Of a stretch of DNA of 64,000 nt, positions 28,697-37,525 are shown piece after piece (the first letter of the stretch is position 1; each line of letters begins with the position of its first letter). Position numbers and translations under genes: made by a program. This DNA is from Pseudomonadota bacterium (lineage in GTDB: Bacteria; Pseudomonadota; Gammaproteobacteria; JAKAQQ01), in assembly GCA_021839245.1 (NCBI GenBank), contig JAKCBQ010000004.1, positions 49,459 through 113,458 of the forward strand, read 5' to 3'. The notes beneath the pieces are model-generated. The model saw nothing but the letters and a program-made list of their open reading frames with translations, did no database searches and had not been told where the DNA came from.

Positions 28697-28709
28697 GAGC
28701 GGCCGCACC

Positions 28710-30104
28710 TTGCCCCGCCTTGGCCCCCGTCTTGCACCGAGCCCCCGGCTGCGTCTTGCGGCAAGCCTTCGTCAAGGCCTGGCTCTCCTCGTTCTCGACC
28801 GCGACGAGCTGCGCCAGGCGATCGAAACCGCCGTCGCCGAAAACCCTCTCCTCGAATTCGAGGCCACATCCACGGAGGAAACAAGCGGGGAAGCGACCGG
28901 CGAAAAAGATCCCGCGCCACACGAGGAACCGTTCTTCCCCGAGGATCTCCCGGAGGCTTCCGGCGGCGGGGACACCCCGCCGCCGGAAGCCGTCGCACCC
29001 CCGCCGCCTCTGACCACGTATCTCGCCGAACAGATCGCCTGTCTCCACATGACCGAGCGCGACCGCACGCTCGCCGTCCACCTCCTCGACCGCCTCGACG
29101 ATCGCGGGTACCTCACGGAATCGCCCGAGGAGATCGGCTCCGGGTTTCCCGGCGATCCCCCCCCCGCGCCCGAGGAGCTCGACGCCGTCCGCCATCGCCT
29201 GCAGGGACTCGATCCCGTGGGCTGCTTTTCCTTCGACCTCGGAGACTGCCTGCGCGCACAGGTACGCCGGCGCGGAGACCTCTCCAGCGAAACGCGCGCG
29301 CTTCTCATCGCCCTCCTCGAGTTTCCTCTCGTGGACCTCGCGCGGGGCCGGGACGAGACGCTGGCGCAACGTCTCGGGCGAAAGACAGACGAGATCACCC
29401 ACGCCCGGCGTCTTCTCCGCAGCTTCGATCCCGCTCCCGGTGCGGGCTGGGGAGGCCTTCCCGCTGTCCGGCTCCTTCCGGATCTTCTGATCGAGGCCGA
29501 CGAGAACGGCTGGCGGGTTCGACTCCCGGACGACCTTCCCCGCCTGCGGCTGTGCCGCCTCAGACAGGGACGTCGACACGGAGCCGACAGCGCCGACTGG
29601 AGGCGCTGTCGCGACGAAGCCCGCGGGCTTCTGCACGGACTCGCGCTCCGCCGCCAGGCGCTCCTCTCCCTCGGGGAGGCGCTTCTTCGCCACCAGGAAG
29701 GGTTCTTCCGACGCGGGGCCTCGGCCCTGAACCCGCTGCGACAACGGACGCTTGCGGCCGAACTCGGCGTGCACGAATCGACCCTCTCGCGGCTCATCCA
29801 GAGCAAGTACGTCTTCTCGCCGCAAGGGCTTCATCCCCTCAAGTTCTTTTTCCCGCCACCCGCCGGAGGGGGGGCGGAGGGCGGTGCCAGCCCGCAGGCC
29901 GTCCATGCCGCTCTCGTCGAGATCCTGGCTGCCGAATCACCCCGCCACCCCTACCGCGACGGTGACCTCGTCGGCCTTCTCGCCCGCCGCGGTATCATGG
30001 TCGCAAGGCGTACAGTCAGCAAGTACCGTGACACTTACGGCATTCCGCCCTGGCACGAACGGCGCGCGCACGACCACTCTTCCGGAGGAGACGAACGACG
30101 ATGA
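28710..30104 (+). CDS. rpoN: RNA polymerase sigma-54 factor
   Basis: Sigma-54 directs transcription from -24/-12 promoters with enhancer-binding activators. The product of about 464 residues has the N-terminal activator-interacting region (RLRLAASLRQGLALLVLDRDELRQAIETAVAENPLLEFE), an acidic and Pro-rich linker, the core-binding region, a helix-turn-helix (RTLAAELGVHESTLSRLIQSKYV), and the RpoN box ARRTVSKYRDTYGIP. The TTG start at 28710 follows AGGAG by about 11 nt. Region I is less Gln-rich than in E. coli. hpf follows in an ATGA overlap. Confidence 0.93.
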   Translation: MPRLGPRLAPSPRLRLAASLRQGLALLVLDRDELRQAIETAVAENPLLEFEATSTEETSGEATGEKDPAPHEEPFFPEDLPEASGGGDTPPPEAVAPPPPLTTYLAEQIACLHMTERDRTLAVHLLDRLDDRGYLTESPEEIGSGFPGDPPPAPEELDAVRHRLQGLDPVGCFSFDLGDCLRAQVRRRGDLSSETRALLIALLEFPLVDLARGRDETLAQRLGRKTDEITHARRLLRSFDPAPGAGWGGLPAVRLLPDLLIEADENGWRVRLPDDLPRLRLCRLRQGRRHGADSADWRRCRDEARGLLHGLALRRQALLSLGEALLRHQEGFFRRGASALNPLRQRTLAAELGVHESTLSRLIQSKYVFSPQGLHPLKFFFPPPAGGGAEGGASPQAVHAALVEILAAESPRHPYRDGDLVGLLARRGIMVARRTVSKYRDTYGIPPWHERRAHDHSSGGDERR

Positions 30105-30433
30105 CGGACACGATGCAGATGCAAATCAGCGGGCATGGTCTTGAGCTCACACCGGCGCTCAAAAGCTACACCGAGAAGAAGCTCACCCACCTCCTGAACC
30201 GTGAGCAGAGCACCGACAGCATCCACGTTGTCCTCGCCTGCGAGCACCACCGCCACCGCGCGGAGGCCACTGTCCACTCCCGGCGGGGCACCGCCCACGC
30301 GGTGGCCGAGGCCGAAGACATGTACGCGGCGATCGATCTTCTCGAAACCAAGCTCGTGCGGCAAATCGTCCGCGAAAAGGAACGACGGTCCGACCATCAC
30401 TCCGAGCGTCATGACGGCAACAGCGTCGGGTGA
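30101..30433 (+). CDS. hpf: Ribosome hibernation promoting factor
   Basis: This is the short-form HPF/RaiA-family protein that stabilises inactive ribosomes in stationary phase. The 110 residues include MQISGHGLELTPALKSYTEKKLTHLL, VVLACEHHRHRAEATVH and AEAEDMYAAIDLLETKLVRQI. Position between rpoN and rapZ is typical, but the PTS regulator gene ptsN, which usually sits between hpf and rapZ, is absent. The last 23 nt overlap rapZ. Confidence 0.93.
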   Translation: MTDTMQMQISGHGLELTPALKSYTEKKLTHLLNREQSTDSIHVVLACEHHRHRAEATVHSRRGTAHAVAEAEDMYAAIDLLETKLVRQIVREKERRSDHHSERHDGNSVG

Positions 30434-31340
30434 CCCTCCCCGCCCGCGGGATGAAAACCCCCATTTCGTGCTTTTGAGCGGACTGTCGGGAGCCGGCAAG
30501 TCCATCGCGCTGCACACGCTCGAAGATCTCGGATTCTACTGCGTCGACAATCTTCCGGCCGATCTCCTCGAGGAGGTCGTCCGCCGCCGTGGCGAGCGGC
30601 CGGTCCGGCGTCTCGCGGTCGGCATCGACGTGCGCGGCGGGGAGACCGACTTCGAGCGCATTGTCGCCAGCGTGCGCGGCCTCGCCCGCGAGGGATGGCG
30701 GACGACGATCGTCTTCCTCGACGCAAGCGACGAGACCCTGCTCCGCCGCTACGGCGAGACCCGCCGCCGCCATCCCCTCGGGGGTGTCGGTCTCGGTCTG
30801 ATGGAAGCGATCCGACGCGAGCGGGCGATCCTCGGACAGATCGCCGATGCCGCCGATCTCCGCCTCGACACGACGCGGCTCAACGTTCACGAACTCCATG
30901 AAGAGATCCGCCGCCGCATCGACCTCACCGGCCAGCACCGGCTCGTCCTCTCCTGGCAATCCTTCGCCTACCGGAGCGGAACCCCCGCAGACGCGGACTT
31001 CGTCTTCGACGTCCGCTGTCTTCCGAACCCCTACTGGGATCCGGCGCTGCGCGGATTGAGCGGGCTCGACGCAGAAATCCAGGCCTACCTCGAGCGTCAC
31101 GAGACCACCCGACGCATGCTCGAGGGGATCACATCGTTCCTCGATCCCTGGCTGCCCGTCTTCGAACACAACGATCGGATTTCCCTCGTCTGCGCGGTGG
31201 GCTGCACTGGAGGCCGCCACCGCTCGGTGGCCGTGGTCGAACACATGGCGGCGTACTACCGCGCCCTCGGGCGCCCGGTGCTCGTGCGTCACCGTGACCT
31301 CATTCTTTCCTCCACGAGCGTCACGGCCCCTGGCGGCTGA
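30411..31340 (+). CDS. rapZ: RNase adapter protein RapZ
   Basis: In E. coli RapZ binds GlmZ-type small RNAs and directs RNase E to them, tuning glucosamine-6-phosphate synthesis. The 309-residue protein has Walker A LLSGLSGAGKSIALHTLEDLG, YCVDNLPADLL, FLDASDETLLRRYGETRRRHPL and the C-terminal block SFAYRSGTPADADFVFDVRCLPNPYW with CTGGRHRSVAVVE. The ATG at 30411 lies within hpf. The 3' end overlaps the convergent patatin gene by 52 nt. Confidence 0.95.
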   Translation: MTATASGDPPRPRDENPHFVLLSGLSGAGKSIALHTLEDLGFYCVDNLPADLLEEVVRRRGERPVRRLAVGIDVRGGETDFERIVASVRGLAREGWRTTIVFLDASDETLLRRYGETRRRHPLGGVGLGLMEAIRRERAILGQIADAADLRLDTTRLNVHELHEEIRRRIDLTGQHRLVLSWQSFAYRSGTPADADFVFDVRCLPNPYWDPALRGLSGLDAEIQAYLERHETTRRMLEGITSFLDPWLPVFEHNDRISLVCAVGCTGGRHRSVAVVEHMAAYYRALGRPVLVRHRDLILSSTSVTAPGG

Positions 31341-32497
31341 GCCGCCCCCAAACCGAGGAGTGCGCGAAGCTCCCGAGCCCGCGCCCGTGTCTCCGCGTAA
31401 CCGCGGTCGATGAGTTCCCCGCAATAGTCTCCGTGAAAGAGGAGATAACTCTTGAGCTCGAGGCCGCTCCCGCCCCCGGCGCCGAGCCGGTTGAGAAAGA
31501 AGCGGGTGAGCGGAGGGAATCCGTCCTCGTGACGCGCCACCAGGGACCTGAGATCAGCCTCGGGAAACGCCGTGAACGCTTCGATCGACCTGAGATGCTG
31601 GGAGAGCCCCGGCGGGTTCGGGCCGAGGGCGACGAGAAGCGCGTTGATGCGTTCGAGCCGTTCAAGATCACTCACAATCCCGTCCATGAAGATCGAATCG
31701 AGAACGAAACCCCCGATGGCGGCGAGCGACGGGTAGGCGGGCTCTCCCGATGGCGTCGGAAGCATCTCCTCACGTCCGTGAACGCCCACCACCACGAGGC
31801 GGGACGCCCCGAGATGAACCGCCGAGGAGAGGGGCGCAAGCTGACGCATCGATCCGTCCCCAAAAAACTCGTTGCCGATGCGGACCGCCGGGAACAGGAG
31901 CGGAAGAGCGGACGAGGCGAGGACATGCGCGAGTTCGAGGCGGGCACGGCGGCCCTCACGCCGCGCACGCCGCCACTCGGCAACCTCGGGGGACGCCTCG
32001 AAAAAGACGACGCTCTTTCCGGTCGTGTAGGACGAGGCGGTGATCGCGACCCCACGCAGCCGCCCCGAGGCGATGTGGGTGGTGAAACGAAAGCCGATCT
32101 CTTCCGTGATGAGCGTCCGAAGCGGACTGTTGTCAAGGAGTGCGTGGGGGCGGCGAGAGGTGCGGAAATGACTGGACCAGAGGTTGCGCAGTCCGTGGAA
32201 GCGCCCATGCCACAACGAACCGAGGCCGCCTCTGTACACGCGACCAACGTGGAGTGTGCGCCAGAGCGTTTCGAGTTCGCCCAGAGCGCCCACGGGATCA
32301 TTCGCCCTGTCCGCCAGGAAGAGGGCGTTGATGGCCCCCGAGGACGTGCCGCTCAGGACAAGCGGTGGCGGACGTCGCCCCGCCTCGGCGTACAGGCCAA
32401 AGAGCGCCTTGAGCACCCCCACCTCGTAGGCACCGCGGGCCCCTCCGCCGGCCAACACAATACCCAGCGCCGGTTCGTCGTGCATCGCATCAGCCAC
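31289..32497 (-). CDS. Patatin-like phospholipase
   Basis: This is a lipid acyl hydrolase of the bacterial patatin family, 402 residues or slightly fewer. The oxyanion motif GGGARGAYEVGVL, the nucleophile elbow GTSSGAINAL and the catalytic dyad Asp in FFGDGSMRQLAPLSSAV are clear. The C-terminal part holds a long helical extension with unknown function. A second Met (MHDEPALGIVLAGG, 32485) is an equally good start. It is divergent from the ParA-like gene, with a perfect palindrome in the shared promoter gap. No signal peptide is seen, which suggests a cytoplasmic or membrane-associated enzyme. Confidence 0.88.
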   Translation of the reverse strand: MADAMHDEPALGIVLAGGGARGAYEVGVLKALFGLYAEAGRRPPPLVLSGTSSGAINALFLADRANDPVGALGELETLWRTLHVGRVYRGGLGSLWHGRFHGLRNLWSSHFRTSRRPHALLDNSPLRTLITEEIGFRFTTHIASGRLRGVAITASSYTTGKSVVFFEASPEVAEWRRARREGRRARLELAHVLASSALPLLFPAVRIGNEFFGDGSMRQLAPLSSAVHLGASRLVVVGVHGREEMLPTPSGEPAYPSLAAIGGFVLDSIFMDGIVSDLERLERINALLVALGPNPPGLSQHLRSIEAFTAFPEADLRSLVARHEDGFPPLTRFFLNRLGAGGGSGLELKSYLLFHGDYCGELIDRGYAETRARARELRALLGLGAAQPPGAVTLVEERMRSR

Positions 32498-32536
32498 GGC
32501 TGAGAGGTCCTCGGGGAGAACAACGGTCCTATCCCG

Positions 32537-32548
32537 GCTAATATTAGC
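32537..32548. promoter_or_regulatory. 12-bp perfect palindrome in divergent promoter gap
   Basis: GCTAATATTAGC is a gapless 12-bp palindrome in the 72-nt gap between the divergent patatin and ParA-like genes. Its AT core contains -10-like words on both strands, so it could be a shared promoter core or an operator. No matching -35 element was found with confidence. Confidence 0.4.
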
Positions 32549-32569
32549 GGTATCTGGACCGTCGGACCG

Positions 32570-33325
32570 ATGGTGGTGCCACGCGTCGTCGTGCTCAACG
32601 CCAAGGGAGGGTGCGGGAAGACCACACTCGCGACCTCACTGGCCGCGTGCGCGGCCGGCCGCCACCGGCCGGTTCGTCTCCTTGACCTCGACCCTCTCGG
32701 GGCCGCCCTCGCCTGGAGCCGTCGTCGACCGACATCGCTCCCCCCTGTGCGGGCCATCGCCGCCGACCGTGTTCCCCTCGGCGTCACACGGACATTTCTC
32801 CTCGGGGGCGCGGAACACGACGAGATCGTGATCTTCGACACACCGGCGGGTCTCGGGCGCCCGACGATCGATCTCTTGGTGCGCGACGCCGCCGCCGTCC
32901 TCGTCCCCGTGCTGCCCTCGTCCGTCGACATCGCCGTCGCCCCGCGTGTGGTCGCCGACGCTCTGCTCGCCGGCTGCCCCAAGGAAGCCCTGGCTGTCGT
33001 CGCCAACCGTGTCCGCAGCCGGACCCGAGCCTTCGCCTCCCTCACCCTGTTCCTGCAATCCCTCACGATCCCTTTCGTCGCCGCCCTCCGCGACAGCCAA
33101 TCCTACGTTGCGGCCACCGCCGAGGGCCGCGGCATCCACGAACTCGACACCCCCGCCGCCCGCAAAGAGCAGGAGAGCTGGATCCCACTTCTTGAGTGGC
33201 TCTCCGCACGCGGCATTGATCTTCGCCCCCCCCCGCCCACGGTCCCGAGCGGGATCCCCGCCGATGCGGCCGAATCCACCCCGTATAGTGAAGACGTGTT
33301 CCGCAACGACGAGCCCAAACCATGA
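32570..33325 (+). CDS. Orphan ParA/MinD-type ATPase
   Basis: This P-loop ATPase of 251 residues belongs to the ParA family. The deviant Walker A VVLNAKGGCGKTTLATSLAA has the signature Lys, followed by LLDLDPLGAALAWS and the IVIFDTPAGLG segment. Unlike chromosome-partitioning ParA it has no adjacent ParB gene and no N-terminal helix-turn-helix. The family also includes proteins placing flagella, chemoreceptors or carboxysomes. The last 20 or so residues are Pro-rich. An ATGA overlap with the next gene suggests co-expression with the epimerase and the CCA enzyme. Confidence 0.85.
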   Translation: MVVPRVVVLNAKGGCGKTTLATSLAACAAGRHRPVRLLDLDPLGAALAWSRRRPTSLPPVRAIAADRVPLGVTRTFLLGGAEHDEIVIFDTPAGLGRPTIDLLVRDAAAVLVPVLPSSVDIAVAPRVVADALLAGCPKEALAVVANRVRSRTRAFASLTLFLQSLTIPFVAALRDSQSYVAATAEGRGIHELDTPAARKEQESWIPLLEWLSARGIDLRPPPPTVPSGIPADAAESTPYSEDVFRNDEPKP

Positions 33326-34257
33326 CACGCGACGACGTTCTCGTGCTCGGCGGCACAGGCTTTCTCGGCCGCCACCTTCTGCCCCGCCTCGCCGCCCGCG
33401 GCGCGCGGATCACGGTTCCCACCCGCCACCCTCACCTCGCGCGTGAGCTCCACGTGCTCCCACAGCTCCGCGTCGTCCCCACCCACATCGGTGACCCCGA
33501 GTCCCTGCCGTCTCTCATCCCCCCCGGGGGAACGGTCATCCAGCTGGTCGGGATCCTGAGCGAAGGCCGAGGAGCCGAAGCCGGCTTCGAGGCGGTGCAC
33601 GTCGAACTCACCCGGCGTGTTCTCGCCGCCGCGCGCCGCGCGGGGGTCCGACGCTACCTCCACGTGAGTGCTCTCGGCGCCGGTGTCGACCACCCCCCGA
33701 GTCGTTACCTCGCCAGCAAAAAAGCCGCCGAAGATCTCGTCCGCGCAAGCGGCCTCGCGGCGACGATCTTCCGCCCCGCCGTCGTGGCCGGCCCGGACGG
33801 CGGGGCGGCCACACTCTTCGCCCGCCTCGTGCGCACGCTGCCTGTCCTCCCACTGGCCGCGGCCTCGAGCCGTCTCGCTCCGGTGGCCGTCGACGACGTC
33901 GCCCGCGCGCTCCTCAGGGCGCTCGATGATCCGCACACCATCGGCAAGACTTATGAGCTCTGCGGACCGGAAGAAACCACCCTCGCGGGGTTCGTCCGCG
34001 CCGTGGCCCACGCGATGGATCGTCGGGTCCGCGTCCTTCCGCTCCCCGACGGACTCGCCCGCATCGAAGCGGGCCTCTTCGAGCATCTCCCGGGTCGTTT
34101 GCTCACACGCGATCAGCTCCGCTCCCTCGAGGTCCCCGGCGTTTGCACGGGGGAAGGACTCCGAGCTCTCGGTCTCATGCCCACGACGCTCACCGCGGCC
34201 CTCGCCGGACTCGGCGCGAGGAAGAAAGTGCCGATGGATTCCGCCGGAAGGTCCTGA
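33322..34257 (+). CDS. NAD(P)-binding atypical SDR, NDUFA9-like
   Basis: This 311-residue atypical short-chain dehydrogenase resembles the NDUFA9 subfamily linked to complex I and quinone metabolism. The Rossmann motif LVLGGTGFLGRHLLPRL is N-terminal. VIQLVGILSEG, RYLHVSALGA, SRYLASKKAAEDLVRASGL and IFRPAVVAGPDGGAATLF follow. The YxxxK pair appears in RYLASKKAA. Start overlaps the ParA-like stop (ATGA), and cca begins 4 nt after its stop. Catalytic activity is uncertain, since many members act as structural or chaperone proteins. Confidence 0.82.
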   Translation: MTRDDVLVLGGTGFLGRHLLPRLAARGARITVPTRHPHLARELHVLPQLRVVPTHIGDPESLPSLIPPGGTVIQLVGILSEGRGAEAGFEAVHVELTRRVLAAARRAGVRRYLHVSALGAGVDHPPSRYLASKKAAEDLVRASGLAATIFRPAVVAGPDGGAATLFARLVRTLPVLPLAAASSRLAPVAVDDVARALLRALDDPHTIGKTYELCGPEETTLAGFVRAVAHAMDRRVRVLPLPDGLARIEAGLFEHLPGRLLTRDQLRSLEVPGVCTGEGLRALGLMPTTLTAALAGLGARKKVPMDSAGRS

Positions 34258-34261
34258 GCCG

Positions 34262-35524
34262 ATGGAGATCTATCTCGTCGGCGGGGCCGTCCGCGATCGG
34301 CTCCTCGGTCGACCCGTGCACGAACGCGACTGGGTGGTGGTCGGGGCCCGCCCCGAGGACATGCTCGCGCGCGGCTTCCGCATGGTCGGCCGCGGCTTTC
34401 CCGTATTCCTCCATCCCGAGACCGCCGAGGAGTATGCCCTCGCACGGACCGAACGCAAGGACGGACACGGGCACCGGGGCTTCACCATCCTGAGCGACCC
34501 CGGGGTCCGTCTCGAGGAGGATCTCAGGCGGCGGGACCTGACGATCAACGCGATGGCCGAAGACGAAGACGGGCGTCTCGTCGACCCCTACGGGGGGTGC
34601 GCCGACCTCGAGTCCCGCATGCTCCGCCACGTCTCAGAAGCTTTCGTCGAGGACCCGTTGCGTGTGCTCCGCGTCGCCCGCTTTCGGGCGGAGCTCGCCC
34701 CTTGGAGGTTCCGCATTGCCCCCGAAACGCACACCCTCTTAAGGGCGATGAGCGCCTCGGGAGAACTGGCGGCCCTCACGCCCGAGCGGGTGGGCCGCGA
34801 AACGCTGCGCGCCCTCGCCGCGCCCCAACCTTCGTTCTTCTTCACGACTCTCGCCGAGATCGGTGCGCTGGGCACGCTCTTCCCGGAACTCGCCGCCCTC
34901 GTCGGCATCGCGCAGGAGCCCCGTCTCCACGGAGGGCTCGACGCCTGGACACACACCTTGCGGGTCGTCGACGCCGCCGCGGCCGAAAAGCTGCCGGTGT
35001 CTCTCGTCTACGCCCTCCTCGTTCACGATTTAGGTCAGGGCGCCCCGGGACACGGCGAGCACGACCAACGAGGGACAGAGCCCGTCCATCGCCTCACCGC
35101 CCGCCTCGCCCTCGGCAACGATTTCCGTGATCTTGGGCTCCTCGCCGCCCGCGCACATCTCGATGCGCACCGCATCCTCATTCTCCCGAGCCGTCTTCTC
35201 CTCACACGCCTCGAGGCCGCGGACCTCCTCCGGCGCAAGGAGCGGGCGGCAGCGCTCGCCACCGTCGCCCGTATCGACTGGCACGCCCGCCCGGGATGGG
35301 AAGAGAAGCCCTACCCGCAAGGACCGTATCTGATCGCCCTCGTCGAAGAACTGGCGAACCTCCGTCTTCCCGCCACACTCCGCGCGAGCCCGCCCGCCAC
35401 CATCCACGCCTGGTTCGCGCACGAAAGACGGCGTCGGATCCTTCTTCACCGTCGACACCTGCCCCTCCGGGAGCGTGTCGAAGCTCGCGCCGTTCGCCGC
35501 CTCTACCCGCTCCCACAAGATTGA
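34262..35524 (+). CDS. cca: CCA tRNA nucleotidyltransferase
   Basis: This enzyme adds or repairs the 3' CCA of tRNAs. The 420-residue protein has the class II polymerase head YLVGGAVRDRLLGRPVHERDWVVVG, RRDLTINAMAED, and FVEDPLRVLRVARFRAELA. The C-terminal half carries an HD-like segment (LLVHDLGQGAPGH), in which the usual HDLGK reads HDLGQ. The start at MEIYLVGGAV follows the upstream stop by 4 nt. It is probably in one transcript with the ParA-like and epimerase genes. Confidence 0.94.
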   Translation: MEIYLVGGAVRDRLLGRPVHERDWVVVGARPEDMLARGFRMVGRGFPVFLHPETAEEYALARTERKDGHGHRGFTILSDPGVRLEEDLRRRDLTINAMAEDEDGRLVDPYGGCADLESRMLRHVSEAFVEDPLRVLRVARFRAELAPWRFRIAPETHTLLRAMSASGELAALTPERVGRETLRALAAPQPSFFFTTLAEIGALGTLFPELAALVGIAQEPRLHGGLDAWTHTLRVVDAAAAEKLPVSLVYALLVHDLGQGAPGHGEHDQRGTEPVHRLTARLALGNDFRDLGLLAARAHLDAHRILILPSRLLLTRLEAADLLRRKERAAALATVARIDWHARPGWEEKPYPQGPYLIALVEELANLRLPATLRASPPATIHAWFAHERRRRILLHRRHLPLRERVEARAVRRLYPLPQD

Positions 35525-35578
35525 TCCCATCGCCTCGCCAAACTGAACCCGGGAAGAACCAAGCACCGCCCGCGGAGC

Positions 35579-37495
35579 GTGGTGGCCACGAGCCTCCGGT
35601 CCCATGGCTTCAGGCGCAAGTCCTCCTCTCGTCGGCCCCCGCGAACGAAGACCGTCCCTAACGCCGTGGACACCCGGGAAGTCGCCTCTCTCCTCGCCGC
35701 TCAGCGGAGATTCTCCGAACCGTCCTGGTCGGAGCGGGGCGCCGCCCGCTGGCTCGAGAGTCGTCCCGAGGACGGCGGCCGGAATGTTCTCGTCGAGCAT
35801 CTCCCTCCGGCCGGGATCCGCGTCCTGAGTCCCCCCGGTGTGAGCGTGCGGAGCCGTCTTCACGCCTACGGTGGCGGATCGTACTGCCCCGACGGTCAGG
35901 GAGGGCTTTTCGTCGTCGAGGAACAGAATCAAACGGTCCTCCATCTCCCTCCCGAAGGCGGTTTCCGCGTCCACCGCCCCCCCCGGGAGGGGGCGCTCGG
36001 CGGACTCGTCTGGGACCGCGGCCGCCGTCGTCTCCTCCTCGTCCACGAGACCGTGGACGGCGACCGGCTTCTTGCCCTCCACCCCGGGAACGGGCGTTGG
36101 GAGCCACTCCACGAAGAGGCCGGATTCCTCATGCAACCGGTCTTCGACGCCCCAGGGAAACGCTTGGCGTGGATCTCCTGGGACGCGGGGACGATGCCCT
36201 GGGAACGCACGTGTCTCGTCATCGCCGGGCTTGATGCCGACGGGCACCCGGACAAACGGCAAATCTTGTCGTTCGGCGGAAACACCGCTTTTCTCGAGCC
36301 CCGCTTCGGACCCGGTGGCCAGCTCTTCGTCCTCGCCGACGGAGGAGGACGGTGGAGGATCGAACGCGTGGAGGCGGGACGGACGGTGCCCTTTGTGGAA
36401 ACCCCCGGAGAGATCGGGCGACCCGCCTGGAACGCCGCCGTTCGTCATTACGGATTCACCGAAGAGGGCGCCCTGATGTTCGTCGAGATCCGGGCGGGGG
36501 CGGCGCGGCTTTTCTGCCGCGGGCACGACGGGACGGTCCGTCCCCTGCCGCTCCCGTTTACGGAAGTGAGCGATCTCGCGGTCGGACGAGGGGCCGCGCT
36601 CGTCCTCGCGGGCGCACTCGCCCGACCGCCGTGCGTGGCACGCGTCGATCCTGAAGGTGCGCCGCCGCTCGTCCTGGCCTCGTCCCTCCCGGACGGCCTC
36701 CCCCCGGAGGCGGCGCTTCCCGAACCCCAGAATTGGAAGCTTCCCGAACGGAGGGGATTGGCTCTTCAGGGATGGCTCTATCCGCCCCCCTCCGGGCGTC
36801 GCGCGCCGCCCCCCCTCATCCTCCGTTGCCACGGCGGACCGACCTCGGCCGCATCTCCCGTCTTCGACCCACGCCTCCTCCTCTGGAGAAGCCTCGGGGC
36901 CGCCATTCTCGACCTCAATTATCGGGGCAGCAGCGGATTCGGACGCGGTGTTCGCCTCGCTCTCGCCGGCGCGTGGGGTCGCGCCGATCCGCTCGATGTG
37001 CTGCGCGCCCGACTCAATCTCGTCCGCGAGGGGCGGGTCGATCCGGCACGTGTCGTCTTGGCGGGCTCGAGTGCGGGAGGCTACACGGTCTTGCGGGCTC
37101 TTGAACGCGCCCCCGCTGCGGGCGCCGTCCTGTTTTATCCGGTGAGCGACCTCCTCTCTCTTGAGGATGAGGGCGTACGTTTCGAGCAACCCTACGCTGC
37201 GCATCTCCTCGACCGCAACCCGGCGCGCCGCCACCGCCTCGCGGCACAGCGGAGCCCCCGCCCGCGGGGCGGTCTTCTCCGCACCCCCCTTCTCGTCTTC
37301 CAGGGCGACCGCGATCCGGTTGTTCCCCCAGAGACGACCGAGACCTTCGTACGAAGACTGCGGGCGCGGGGCGCGGAGGTCGCCCTGCACATCCTCACCG
37401 GCGAGGGACACGGTTTTCGTCGGGGCGACAATCTCGTGGCGATCTGCCAATACGAAGCCACCTTCCTGGCCTCGGTGTTCGGGCCCCCACCCTGA
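35579..37495 (+). CDS. S9-family prolyl-oligopeptidase-like serine peptidase
   Basis: This is an alpha/beta-hydrolase peptidase with an N-terminal beta-propeller. The catalytic domain (about residues 390-638) has HGGPTSAASPVFDP as oxyanion block, the nucleophile in AGSSAGGYTVLRAL, the Asp in FQGDRDPVVPPE and the His in LTGEGHGFRRGDN. The propeller region includes YGGGSYCPDGQGGLFVVEEQNQ. Members act as dipeptidyl- or acylaminoacyl-peptidases. No signal peptide is evident. The GTG at 35579 gives 638 residues; a GTG at 35666 would remove a low-complexity N-terminus and fits the family equally well. Confidence 0.87.
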   Translation: MVATSLRSHGFRRKSSSRRPPRTKTVPNAVDTREVASLLAAQRRFSEPSWSERGAARWLESRPEDGGRNVLVEHLPPAGIRVLSPPGVSVRSRLHAYGGGSYCPDGQGGLFVVEEQNQTVLHLPPEGGFRVHRPPREGALGGLVWDRGRRRLLLVHETVDGDRLLALHPGNGRWEPLHEEAGFLMQPVFDAPGKRLAWISWDAGTMPWERTCLVIAGLDADGHPDKRQILSFGGNTAFLEPRFGPGGQLFVLADGGGRWRIERVEAGRTVPFVETPGEIGRPAWNAAVRHYGFTEEGALMFVEIRAGAARLFCRGHDGTVRPLPLPFTEVSDLAVGRGAALVLAGALARPPCVARVDPEGAPPLVLASSLPDGLPPEAALPEPQNWKLPERRGLALQGWLYPPPSGRRAPPPLILRCHGGPTSAASPVFDPRLLLWRSLGAAILDLNYRGSSGFGRGVRLALAGAWGRADPLDVLRARLNLVREGRVDPARVVLAGSSAGGYTVLRALERAPAAGAVLFYPVSDLLSLEDEGVRFEQPYAAHLLDRNPARRHRLAAQRSPRPRGGLLRTPLLVFQGDRDPVVPPETTETFVRRLRARGAEVALHILTGEGHGFRRGDNLVAICQYEATFLASVFGPPP

Positions 37496-37525
37496 GCGGA
37501 CGCGGCTCACCCGAGGGTGGCCACC

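Noticed and set aside
35030..37510. An 826-codon open frame on the minus strand opposite cca and the S9 peptidase
   Set aside because: It is antisense to two well-supported genes, has no family resemblance, and long shadow frames are expected in DNA of this GC content and codon usage.
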